In this document: positions 54,949 through 62,922 of the stretch, piece by piece | Layout: each line of letters starts with the position of its first letter | Numbering within the stretch: the stretch's first letter is position 1 | Source of the DNA: Lachnospira rogosae | Lineage (GTDB): Bacteria > Bacillota > Clostridia > Lachnospirales > Lachnospiraceae | Direction: 5' to 3' | DNA length: 64,000 bases | Assembly: GCF_040096455.1 (NCBI RefSeq) | Contig: NZ_JBBMER010000002.1 | Span: forward strand, 310,001 to 374,000 | Notes under the pieces: model-generated | Told to the model about the DNA's origin: nothing | Databases searched by the model: none | The model's input: the letters and a program-made list of their open reading frames with translations, nothing else | Position numbers and translations under genes: made by a program

Positions 54949-55683
54949 TTACCTATTAACCGTTATATTAAGAAATGCATCCTGTCCGATATTCTTTACG
55001 CTCTTTGGCACTGTTATCTCTTTAATTCCACTTGACATAAATGCCGCATAGCCTATATTTTCCAAACCATCTGGAAGTATCACCTCTGTAAGATTAGTAC
55101 AGCCTGAAAAAGCATATGTACCAATGTTCTTAACTGATGATGGTATTGTCACACTCTTAAGATTGGTATTGTTATAAAATACACCTGAGGCAATTGTTAC
55201 AACTCCATCTTTAATAGAGTAATTCTCTTTATTCTGGTCAGCTTCATAAAGAATATTATTGACAATTATATCATTAGAGTCCTTTAACTTTTCTGCCCTC
55301 CATCTGGTTTCAGTAAATGCGTGTGTGCCTATATCTTCAACTGACTCTGGTATGACTATTTCTTCAAGGTTATAACAAGATAAAAAAGCATTTGAAGATA
55401 TGTAGGTTATACCCTGCTCTATAGTTACTTTTTTAATCATCGTATCGTCCCTGAATGCACCATCGCCTATTGTGGATACACTTTTACCGTCAAGAACTGC
55501 TGGAACAACAAGTTCATCTTCCGACCTGCCCTTATCTGTAAGAGCAGTAATTGTAAGCGTTCCGTCTTCATTCTCTGTATACTGGTAAAGAGCAATTTTA
55601 ATATTCTTTCTACCACAGCCTGATATTGCTAATAACATAATAAGTATCAAGCCTGCCACCAACATTTTCTTATGTATCTTCAT
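54949..55683 (-). CDS. Leucine-rich repeat (BspA-type) lipoprotein
   Basis: A protein of 244 residues. A signal peptide ends in the lipobox LAISGCG, so it would be lipid-anchored outside the membrane. Residues of about 60-244 contain LRR_5/BspA repeats of the form LxxVxIPxSVxxIGxxAFxxC (for example NLEEIVIPESVEDIGTHAF). Such proteins bind surfaces or other proteins. Its start overlaps the NUDIX stop by one base (TAATG), so translation is coupled. Confidence 0.9.
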   Translation of the reverse strand: MKIHKKMLVAGLILIMLLAISGCGRKNIKIALYQYTENEDGTLTITALTDKGRSEDELVVPAVLDGKSVSTIGDGAFRDDTMIKKVTIEQGITYISSNAFLSCYNLEEIVIPESVEDIGTHAFTETRWRAEKLKDSNDIIVNNILYEADQNKENYSIKDGVVTIASGVFYNNTNLKSVTIPSSVKNIGTYAFSGCTNLTEVILPDGLENIGYAAFMSSGIKEITVPKSVKNIGQDAFLNITVNR

Positions 55684-56249
55684 TAACAGCCTCCCTTAGC
55701 CCACATATAGCAGAATGCCTGTGTTCTTGCCGCAAATCTGCAATTCTTAAGAAGTTCTTTCACTTCTTCTTTAGTGTACCACGAAGCTGTTATTTCTTCC
55801 ATAGTTGATGTACTTTTAGAAAATGTTCCTTCTGCCTTTCCAATGACTACCTGATTAGTTTCATTTGAAAAACCTATTGCACTGTAGCTGTCATAAAGCT
55901 TATCATCAATCCTTATAAGATTAAGTCCTGTTTCTTCCTTCAGCTCTCTCTTAGCCGCAACCTCCGCCGTTTCGCCCTCATCAATAAGTCCCGCCGGGAA
56001 ATTGTATACATAATCTCCTACGGACATTCTGTATTCCTTATTGATAAGTATTTTCCCGCCATCAATATCTGTCGCAACTATAACAACCCCGTCAGGTCTG
56101 TCATTATGAAGGTCAGCCAATGAACTCACATTATCATTACGGCTTATTATTTCATATACCTTGGTTCTGTTATCCTCTGTTGTATATGTAATATCATATC
56201 TGTTAATAAAATGTCCGTCTAAAACCTTCTTGATACCTTCAAATCTCAT
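55683..56249 (-). CDS. NUDIX hydrolase, ADP-ribose pyrophosphatase-like
   Basis: A protein of 188 residues with the Nudix box GLIDEGETAEVAAKRELKEE followed by TG, which binds magnesium and the diphosphate. Upstream sequence (VVIVATDIDGGKILINKEYRMSV) resembles ADP-ribose pyrophosphatases, but the substrate is uncertain. The frame opens at a GTG at 56261, yet GAGG is six bases before the ATG at 56249. It lies 15 bp after the hydrogenase gene and is coupled to the LRR lipoprotein gene. Confidence 0.9.
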   Translation of the reverse strand: MRFEGIKKVLDGHFINRYDITYTTEDNRTKVYEIISRNDNVSSLADLHNDRPDGVVIVATDIDGGKILINKEYRMSVGDYVYNFPAGLIDEGETAEVAAKRELKEETGLNLIRIDDKLYDSYSAIGFSNETNQVVIGKAEGTFSKSTSTMEEITASWYTKEEVKELLKNCRFAARTQAFCYMWAKGGC

Positions 56250-56264
56250 TTTATTCCTCACTTC

Positions 56265-57737
56265 TTATTCTGCATGCATAGAAAATGCTTCCATATCGTA
56301 GCTCTTAAGGTTATCATATATCTTTCTGTCATCGGCTTCTGATAAGAGCTTATCCCTGTCTTTGGCTACAAGCATTTCATTCTTGCTTGAACGATGATGG
56401 CTAGGTCCGCCTACACAGCCTCCTTCGCACGCCATTCCTTCAACAAAGTCAGCTTGAAGTCTGTCCATTTTTAATAGCGTAAGTGCTTTCTTACATTCTG
56501 CTCCACCTGAACATTTTTCTATAGTGAACTTAGATGGGTCTTCACCTAACTCCTTCATACATTCTACTACAGCGGCAGCAACTCCACCACCATTACCAAA
56601 TCTCTTGCCATATACACTTGCCTGCTGGCTGCTGTTAGCTTCAGCCTCAATCTTAACGTCCTTAGCTCTAAGCATTGCTCTGTACTCACCTACTGTAAGA
56701 ACATAATCAGCATTTCCTTCTAAGTCCTTGTTACGTCTTTCATCTTTCTTTGCAATACAAGGTCCGATAAATACCGTTACTGTGTCCTTATCCTTAGACT
56801 TTAACATTCTTGAAACCGCACACATAGGTGATACAGTTGTCGATATATTGTCTGTTAATTCAGGATAGTGTTTCTTTATCATATTAACAAATGCAGGACA
56901 GCACGATGTTGTCATCTTTTTGCCCTCTTTATTAGCTTCAAGCCATTCCTTTGCTTCTGCACCGGCTGTCATATCACCACCAAGGGCAACCTCTACCATA
57001 TCAGAAAATCCAACTTTCTTGCAGGCTGTTCTTATACTGTCCATTGTAATATCTGCACCAAATGAACCTTCAATTGCCGGTGCTACCATAGCGACAACCT
57101 TTTTACCTGATGTAATTGCCTTAATAACATCAACTATATCTGTCTTAGAACCAATAGCACCGAATGGACAGGCGTGTATGCAATGTCCACATTTAATACA
57201 TTTACTGTCATCTATCTCACATATACCATTTTCGTCCATAGTAATTGCACCTACCGGACAGATTTTCTTACAAGGTCTAATCAAATCTGCAATAGCATTA
57301 TATGGACAGGCTTTAGCACACTGACCACATTCTTTACATTTGTCAGGGTCAATATAAGCTCTGTCGCGCCCCATAGATACAGCCCCAAACTTACACGCCT
57401 GCTGACAGGCTTTAGCCATACATTTTCTACAATTATCTGTAACTATATAATGTGAAAGTGGACAGTCAGCACATGCCGCTTCTATAACCTGAACCACATT
57501 ATCCTTACCTGTCTTAGGTGTTTCTGATGGACACTTTCCTTCTGCAAGTCTTATACGTTGTCTTACAACTTCACGCTCTTTGTATACGCAACATCTGTAC
57601 TTCGCCTGAGGTCCCGGAAGCAGCTCATATGGAAGCTCCTCCTTCTTCTCTTCAAGCTGTCCAGCATAAGCAAGCTTTGCAACCTGATATAATATTTCAT
57701 GTTTAATTTTCAGTATATTAGCATCATTAGAAAGCAT
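56265..57737 (-). CDS. [FeFe] hydrogenase, group B-like, with ferredoxin clusters
   Basis: A protein of 490 residues. The N-terminal 195 residues hold many cysteines, including clear 4Fe-4S motifs (CKECGQCAKACPYNA and CIKCGHCIHACPFGA) that pass electrons. The H-cluster domain has L1 TTSCCPAF, L2 FIGPCIAKKDE and L3 EGMACEGGCVGGPSHH. These forms match group B rather than the classical A (TSCCPxW, MPCxxK, GGGQP) enzymes, from memory. It would evolve or oxidise H2 with ferredoxin. A TATACT box with upstream TG (57782-57787) may be its promoter. AGGAGG is ten bases before the ATG at 57737. Confidence 0.88.
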   Translation of the reverse strand: MLSNDANILKIKHEILYQVAKLAYAGQLEEKKEELPYELLPGPQAKYRCCVYKEREVVRQRIRLAEGKCPSETPKTGKDNVVQVIEAACADCPLSHYIVTDNCRKCMAKACQQACKFGAVSMGRDRAYIDPDKCKECGQCAKACPYNAIADLIRPCKKICPVGAITMDENGICEIDDSKCIKCGHCIHACPFGAIGSKTDIVDVIKAITSGKKVVAMVAPAIEGSFGADITMDSIRTACKKVGFSDMVEVALGGDMTAGAEAKEWLEANKEGKKMTTSCCPAFVNMIKKHYPELTDNISTTVSPMCAVSRMLKSKDKDTVTVFIGPCIAKKDERRNKDLEGNADYVLTVGEYRAMLRAKDVKIEAEANSSQQASVYGKRFGNGGGVAAAVVECMKELGEDPSKFTIEKCSGGAECKKALTLLKMDRLQADFVEGMACEGGCVGGPSHHRSSKNEMLVAKDRDKLLSEADDRKIYDNLKSYDMEAFSMHAE

Positions 57738-57913
57738 ATCTTTTGTCCTCCTGTAATCAAATATATTTACTAAGTAGATACAGTATAGCACACTTAATAT
57801 ATGTTTCCTAACCCTTTTTTAAACTTTCCCATCTAATCCCCCAACTCCAGCAAAAACATTCCCTCACAACCAAACAACACACCCCTCTCAACAACCAGTA
57901 TAAACTCCCCCAG

Positions 57914-58098
57914 CAACCAGCAATGCCCAGACATAAGTCTGGGCGAGCGTCACTACTATCCAAAATCTTCAAAACCCCAGTCAACAACATACCAGCCAAA
58001 AAATCATCACACCCCACCAATCAACATATACTCCCCCAACAACCAGCAATGCCCAGACATAAGTCTGGGCGAGCGTCAGTTATTATCCAAAATCTTCA
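57914..58098 (-). repeat. Tandem element D (two units, 126-bp period)
   Basis: A 39-base segment beginning CAACCAGCAATGCCCAGAC occurs identically at 57914-57952 and 58040-58078; four bases later both copies also share ATCCAAAATCTTCAA. Each unit has the 8-bp hairpin GCCCAGAC/GTCTGGGC. The surrounding 57820-58150 is unusually poor in G on the plus strand and rich in C and A. Frames read through it are not conserved in codon pattern and no protein is called. Confidence 0.8.
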
Positions 58099-58221
58099 AG
58101 AAACCAATCAAAAACAGAAAAGTCAATATCTACCAAAATCCCTGATACCCTCTTCTCCCCCTGTTAGTGTCCCTCATCAATAAATTAATTCCTAAGCAAA
58201 TCACTTCAAGAACGTAAATCA

Positions 58222-58363
58222 GATTGAGGAAGCTTATAGTTGCATAAGAAGACGATGGGGAGCCGCCGGTCCTTAGTCGGCAGCCCTGGCTGGCGACTTA
58301 GTACCGCTGCGAGCGACACTCAGTGCAAACGTGTCTTCGTTGTAACTATAAGCTTCCCCAATC
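58222..58363 (-). repeat. Palindromic element E after copA
   Basis: GATTGAGGAAGCTTATAGTT (58222-58241) pairs with AACTATAAGCTTCCCCAATC (58344-58363), 19 of 20, closing a GC-rich head with inner hairpins (GCCG/CGGC around 58263-58282) and GGCGACTTAGTACCGC. It begins 18 bp past the copA stop in transcription order, and there is no obvious T run. Confidence 0.75.
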
Positions 58364-58380
58364 CTCGCTCACAACCTCAA

Positions 58381-58590
58381 TTAATTTATCGCTATCACCT
58401 TATAATCCTGCTCCTCCACAGCCTTCTTAAGTACCTCATCATCAACTTCCTTTGCAAGTGTCACGACAGCCTCATTCTTCTCGTGGCTTACAACTGCCCC
58501 GCTTACACCGTCAACTGACTCTAATGCCTTCTTTACTCTTGCCTCACAGTGTCCACACATCATACCTTCAATATTCATTGTCTTTGTCAT
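58381..58590 (-). CDS. Possible separately translated CopZ-like copper chaperone within copA
   Basis: The last 69 codons of copA form a complete HMA domain (TKTMNIEGMMCGHCEAR, ending KVIAIN). An in-frame ATG at 58590 is preceded eight bases earlier by AGAGG in an AAAAGAGGATAATAAA context, stronger than the site of copA itself. The preceding 35 codons encode a low-complexity linker. A free CopZ would deliver Cu(I) to CopA or CsoR. E. coli copA makes a chaperone by frameshifting; here internal initiation is inferred. Confidence 0.45.
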   Translation of the reverse strand: MTKTMNIEGMMCGHCEARVKKALESVDGVSGAVVSHEKNEAVVTLAKEVDDEVLKKAVEEQDYKVIAIN

Positions 58591-61053
58591 TTTATTATCC
58601 TCTTTTCTTTTATTATTAATATCCTGTGATGTAATATTATTCACAGGGCTATTATCAGTATTGTCTGTTGTCTTAACAATAAGACCCTTTCTGGCAGCTT
58701 TCTTTTTGTATACCTCATCTCTTGCTGTGTCATATATCTTTACAAGATTAAGCCTTAAAGCATTAGTCACAACACAGAAGCTTGAAAGGCTCATCGCCGC
58801 CGCACCAAACATAGGATTCATCTCCCAGCCAGTCAGATGTATCCACACACCTGCTGCAAGTGGAATTCCTATTATATTGTATATGAATGCCCAGAACAGG
58901 TTCTCGTGGATATTTCTTATCGTCCTGTGGCTGAGCCTGATAGCCGCCGCAACATCACTTAAGCAGTTCTTCATAATAACAACATCTGCTGCATCAATCG
59001 CCACGTCTGTTCCTGCACCAATCGCAATACCTATATCTGCTGATGTCAATGCTGGTGCATCATTAATTCCATCACCAACCATTATTACTTTGCCATACTT
59101 CTTAAGACGCTGTATTTCCTTTTCCTTACCGTCCGGAAGAACTCCTGCAATAACCTCATTAACACCTGCTATCTTTCCTATCGCATTGGCACTTCTTTCA
59201 TTATCACCTGTTATCATTACAACATAAAGACCCATATCCTTTAATTCCTTTATGGCTTTAGGACTGTCCTCTTTTATTGTATCGGCAACAGCGATAATTC
59301 CTAAGAATTCTTTATCTGTTGCAAAGAACATAGGTGTCTTTCCATCGCCTGAAAGCTCGTAGGATTTTTTTATATATTCTTGTGGTATTGTTGCCTTTTT
59401 GCTTATATAATCTGCATTACCGCCGTATAAGCTGATTTTATCAGAAATATCTGCACTGTCCGCCTCAAATGCTTTAATATACTGTGCACTGGCTTCAAGC
59501 CCATTTCCTGCAACTGCATTTGATACATCTATTGATATAATATCTGAATAATCATTCTGCTTTGCTGTATAATCGTAATTCACAACAGCTTTAGCAAGTG
59601 GATGCTCACTTCTTGCCTCTAACAGCTTCGCTATTGATATAAGCTTGTCGTCAGTAATTCCATCTGCACTTACAACATCAGTAACTACCGGTTCACCAGC
59701 TGTTATTGTACCTGTCTTATCAAGGGCAGCAATCTGCATTTTACCAGTCTGTTCAAGTGAAATGGCTGTCTTAAACATTATACCATTCTTAGCACCAACA
59801 CCATTACCAACCATAATAGCAACTGGCGTTGCTAGTCCAAGTGCACAAGGACAGCTTATAACAAGCACCGATATTCCTCTTGCAAGTGCAAATCCAGCAC
59901 TCTGTCCGGCTAACAGCCACACTATAATAGTAACTGCTGCGATTCCTATTACTACAGGCACAAATACTCCTGATACCTTATCTGCTATCTTTGCAATAGG
60001 TGCTTTAGTTGCCGCCGCATCACTTACCATCTGTATAATTTTTGATAAAGTTGTATCCTCACCTACTCTTGTTGCAACACATTTTATATAACCTGATGTG
60101 TTAAGAGTTGCCGCTGATACACTGTCACCGACATTTTTATCGACCGGGATACTCTCTCCTGTGAGGGCTGACTCATTAACCGCACTCATACCCTCTATAA
60201 TCTCACCATCAACAGGAATATTCTCTCCTGGTTTTACAACAAATGTATCCCCTTTGTGAACCTGTTCTACCGGAACAACCTGTTCATTACCATCAATAAC
60301 TACTGTCGCTGTTGTCGCCGCAAGCTTCATAAGGCTTTTAAGTGCATCTGTTGTCTTTCCTTTTGAATGGGCCTCAAGCATTTTACCTATTGTTATAAGT
60401 GTAAGAATCATTGCCGCTGACTCAAAATAGAATTCGTGCATATAATGCATTACACCATCCATATCCATACGCACCTGTGCATCAGTCATCGCAAATAAGG
60501 CATATGTGCTGTATAAAAATGCTGCACCAGAGCCAAGTGCTACAAGCGTATCCATATTAGGTGAGCCGTGAAGCATACTTTTAAAACCACTTATAAAAAA
60601 TCTCTGGTTAATAACCATAATTATTATTGTAAGAAGCATCTGTATAAGTCCCATAGCTATATGGTTATTCTCAAGTACACCTGGAAGCGGCCAGCCCCAC
60701 ATCATATGTCCCATACTGAAATACATAAGTATAAGCAGAAATACAAGCGATGCCACAAGTCTTTTGGCAAGCTTAGGTGTTGTTGTATCTTTAAGCGATT
60801 CCTCAAGTCCTGCTATTGTTTGATTGCCTTCACTTTTACTACCTGAACTTTCTGAACCTCTTATGCTTGCACCATATCCTGCATCGGTTACTGCCTTTAT
60901 TATCTGCTCGTCTGCGGCTGCACCCTCAACGCCCATTGAATTAGTGAGCAGACTGACTGAACAGCTAGTTACACCAGGAACCTTGGATACAGCTTTCTCA
61001 ACTCTTGCCTGACACGCGGCACAGGTCATCCCTGTAACATTGTATTGTTTCAA
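58381..61053 (-). CDS. copA: Copper-exporting P1B-type ATPase with N- and C-terminal metal-binding domains
   Basis: A protein of 890 residues. N-terminal HMA domain with MTCAACQAR (Cys11, Cys14), eight membrane helices, actuator (LTGESIPVDK), the ion motif SCPCALGLATP, phosphorylation site DKTGTITAGEP and hinge GDGINDAPAL. A Lys/Asn/Asp-rich linker then leads to a second HMA domain (MMCGHCEAR) at residues 822-890. It pumps Cu(I) out of the cytoplasm. The start is a TTG ten bases after AGGAG. It is the last gene of the csoR operon. The C-terminal HMA is unusual in position and could also be made alone (see the next entry). Confidence 0.95.
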   Translation of the reverse strand: MKQYNVTGMTCAACQARVEKAVSKVPGVTSCSVSLLTNSMGVEGAAADEQIIKAVTDAGYGASIRGSESSGSKSEGNQTIAGLEESLKDTTTPKLAKRLVASLVFLLILMYFSMGHMMWGWPLPGVLENNHIAMGLIQMLLTIIIMVINQRFFISGFKSMLHGSPNMDTLVALGSGAAFLYSTYALFAMTDAQVRMDMDGVMHYMHEFYFESAAMILTLITIGKMLEAHSKGKTTDALKSLMKLAATTATVVIDGNEQVVPVEQVHKGDTFVVKPGENIPVDGEIIEGMSAVNESALTGESIPVDKNVGDSVSAATLNTSGYIKCVATRVGEDTTLSKIIQMVSDAAATKAPIAKIADKVSGVFVPVVIGIAAVTIIVWLLAGQSAGFALARGISVLVISCPCALGLATPVAIMVGNGVGAKNGIMFKTAISLEQTGKMQIAALDKTGTITAGEPVVTDVVSADGITDDKLISIAKLLEARSEHPLAKAVVNYDYTAKQNDYSDIISIDVSNAVAGNGLEASAQYIKAFEADSADISDKISLYGGNADYISKKATIPQEYIKKSYELSGDGKTPMFFATDKEFLGIIAVADTIKEDSPKAIKELKDMGLYVVMITGDNERSANAIGKIAGVNEVIAGVLPDGKEKEIQRLKKYGKVIMVGDGINDAPALTSADIGIAIGAGTDVAIDAADVVIMKNCLSDVAAAIRLSHRTIRNIHENLFWAFIYNIIGIPLAAGVWIHLTGWEMNPMFGAAAMSLSSFCVVTNALRLNLVKIYDTARDEVYKKKAARKGLIVKTTDNTDNSPVNNITSQDINNKRKEDNKMTKTMNIEGMMCGHCEARVKKALESVDGVSGAVVSHEKNEAVVTLAKEVDDEVLKKAVEEQDYKVIAIN

Positions 61054-61092
61054 AATGTATCATCTCCTCCCTTAATCTGTTAAGCACATTAA

Positions 61093-61455
61093 TTATATTG
61101 TCTTAATATCTACTACCTTAAAATCTAATCTTTCTATAGTTCTTCTTATTAAATCATCATCAACAGGCTTATCAAGCTGTATTGCAGCTGTCTTTTTCTT
61201 TAAATTAACTTCACAGGCCGCTCCATCTATTCTGTTAATCTGATGTTCTATGCTGTTCTTGCAGTTATCGCAGTGCATACCCTCAATTGTTACAAGCTTA
61301 GTTGCAATTATGTCACCTGCAAGCACTTTCTTGTCCTCTTTCATTGTTCCACCGCTGCCACAGCAGCCGCCTTCTCCTTTGCCGTGCTTTATGCCGCTTT
61401 TTACTGCAAATATTACTATAATAACTAATACTACAATTATTATCGCTGTTCCCAT
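61093..61455 (-). CDS. Membrane-anchored HMA domain protein
   Basis: A protein of 120 residues. The first 22 residues are a single hydrophobic helix, then GKGEGGCCGSGG, as in FeoB-associated Cys-rich membrane proteins. Residues 50-120 form an HMA domain with IEGMHCDNCKNSIE. It likely holds copper at the inner face of the membrane near CopA. GAGG is five bases before the ATG. It lies between csoR (14 bp upstream) and copA (39 bp downstream), in the same operon. Confidence 0.85.
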   Translation of the reverse strand: MGTAIIIVVLVIIVIFAVKSGIKHGKGEGGCCGSGGTMKEDKKVLAGDIIATKLVTIEGMHCDNCKNSIEHQINRIDGAACEVNLKKKTAAIQLDKPVDDDLIRRTIERLDFKVVDIKTI

Positions 61456-61469
61456 ATATACCTCTTTTC

Positions 61470-61778
61470 TTACTTCATAAACTTCTGCATTGTCATAATA
61501 AGTTCATCAACTACCTCATCATCACCATTCTTTATGTCATCAACTACGCAGGTCTTAATATGATTAGAAAGTAATGCTTTATCAAATGCAGTAAGCGCCG
61601 CGTTAGCGGCAAGTGCCTGATTAAGAATATCTATACAGTAGGCATCATTCTCAACCATACCGTATATTCCTCTTATCTGGCCTTCTATCCTTTTTAATCT
61701 GTTAAGAAGAAGCTTCTTCTCTGAATCACTTCTTTCTTTCATCTTGCTGCCACAACAGCATTGTTTATCTTCTGCCAT
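61470..61778 (-). CDS. csoR: CsoR-family copper-sensing repressor
   Basis: A protein of 102 residues. The four-helix CsoR fold is recognised by LLLNRLKRIEGQIRGIYGMV and the metal triad Cys-His-Cys (DAYCIDILNQ, then SNHIKTCVV). The N-terminus has an extra CCCGS cluster that could bind metal. Cu(I) releases it from DNA and derepresses the operon. Its operator and promoter lie immediately upstream. The repressor gene is first, followed by the HMA protein and copA. Confidence 0.94.
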   Translation of the reverse strand: MAEDKQCCCGSKMKERSDSEKKLLLNRLKRIEGQIRGIYGMVENDAYCIDILNQALAANAALTAFDKALLSNHIKTCVVDDIKNGDDEVVDELIMTMQKFMK

Positions 61779-61828
61779 TCAACCACTCCTTTCGCCTGCT
61801 ATATTACTGTGTTAATATCATCATCTAT

Positions 61829-61857
61829 AATATATACCCCCTGTGGGTATTTTGCAA
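61829..61857 (-). promoter_or_regulatory. csoR-copA promoter with CsoR-type operator
   Basis: On the minus strand TTGCAA (61852-61857) and TATATT (61829-61834) are 17 bp apart. The palindrome ATACCC-CCTGT-GGGTAT (61834-61850) fills the spacer exactly. C/G-rich dyads with a central GTA-like flank are the known CsoR operator type, so binding here would block RNA polymerase. Confidence 0.75.
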
Positions 61858-61930
61858 GGATAATTTTTCTCATTTAAGGCATTTTAATTTTAAAATGAAT
61901 TCTATCAGAATTCACTATTACACAAAAAAT

Positions 61931-61978
61931 GTGTATCCGTCAGATAACTACCCAATTATAGCTGCCTGTCAGATACAC
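61931..61978 (-). terminator. Intrinsic terminator of the plsC-GT8 operon
   Basis: GTGTATCCGTCAG (61931-61943) pairs with CTGTCAGATACAC (61966-61978) with two mismatches and is followed by T6 on the minus strand, 78 bp beyond the acyltransferase stop. Confidence 0.75.
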
Positions 61979-62055
61979 ACTTTACTTTTAATATTCTTTT
62001 TTCTGTTATTTTCCTGTACAAGGACTATTAAAGTCACAGTACAAAATTGCCTCTG

Positions 62056-62922
62056 CTATTCTGTTGTCCCTTTCCAGCCCGCGATATCACTGTCACTAAA
62101 AGCATAATCAAGAGGCCTTTTATATATTTGCTCATAAGCTGCTTTCTTCTGCTCATAATCTTTTTTCATCATATCAAAGCTGTTATCACGCTCATTCTTT
62201 TCCGGGTCTGGATATATAGGGTCTAATATGTGAAGAACATACTTAACTCTTTTAAATTCCTCTGTATCATCCTTATCCATATCTTTCATCTCAACAAAGC
62301 ACGATATAATCGGAACATTAAACTTGGCTGCATAAAAGTATGCCCCCCTCTTTGGTGGACGAGGCTTTCTGTAATTAAACCACATTTCCTGCTCTGGATA
62401 TATAAGAATATACTCTTTCTTATTAACAAGAAGGTTATTAAGTGTTCTATAAAAATGTCTTTCCATATAATCCTTATCTTTGCTGACTGGAATTTCATCT
62501 GCATATCTCATAAGAAAACCAAGAAAACCTTTCATTGCAAAGTTAGTATCCTGACTTACGATAAACATTCTGTATCTTCTTGCCTTCTTAATTCCATATC
62601 TTATAATCGTTGTATCAACAGGATTAAAATGATTACTTGTTATAATAGCTCCTGATTTAATATGTTTAATCTTCTCTGCACCTACAACCTTTGTATTAGC
62701 ATTAACGCCAAAAGTTATAAAATCAACAATTCTTCTTGCAAGCCAGTTCCTGTAATGATATGGAATTTCATTACGCTGTTTTACATATTTGCCAAGAAGC
62801 TTTTTTCTTCTTGTACTGTCAAGTTCCGGATCGCCGATTTCTACTTTGTCATTAAACCTTCCGTTATCTGCCGCATTTTTAATATTAGCAACAACTTCCT
62901 TCTTGCTTCCACCTATTATCAT
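62056..62922 (-). CDS. 1-acyl-glycerol-3-phosphate acyltransferase-like protein
   Basis: A protein of 288 residues of the PlsC/LPLAT family. The catalytic HX4D motif is in SNHFNPVDTT, and the acceptor-binding motif appears as YPEQEMWF. The first 70 residues are charged and variable. It would acylate a lysophospholipid or related lipid at the membrane. Its ATG overlaps the stop of the glycosyltransferase gene (ATGA), so the two are translated together. A glycolipid pathway is possible but not proven. Confidence 0.85.
   Translation of the reverse strand: MIIGGSKKEVVANIKNAADNGRFNDKVEIGDPELDSTRRKKLLGKYVKQRNEIPYHYRNWLARRIVDFITFGVNANTKVVGAEKIKHIKSGAIITSNHFNPVDTTIIRYGIKKARRYRMFIVSQDTNFAMKGFLGFLMRYADEIPVSKDKDYMERHFYRTLNNLLVNKKEYILIYPEQEMWFNYRKPRPPKRGAYFYAAKFNVPIISCFVEMKDMDKDDTEEFKRVKYVLHILDPIYPDPEKNERDNSFDMMKKDYEQKKAAYEQIYKRPLDYAFSDSDIAGWKGTTE

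Noticed and set aside
57808..58183. Frames of 70 and 86 codons on opposite strands
   Set aside because: Both read through the G-poor tandem repeat; apparent sequence repeats follow the DNA repeat, and neither has a ribosome binding site.
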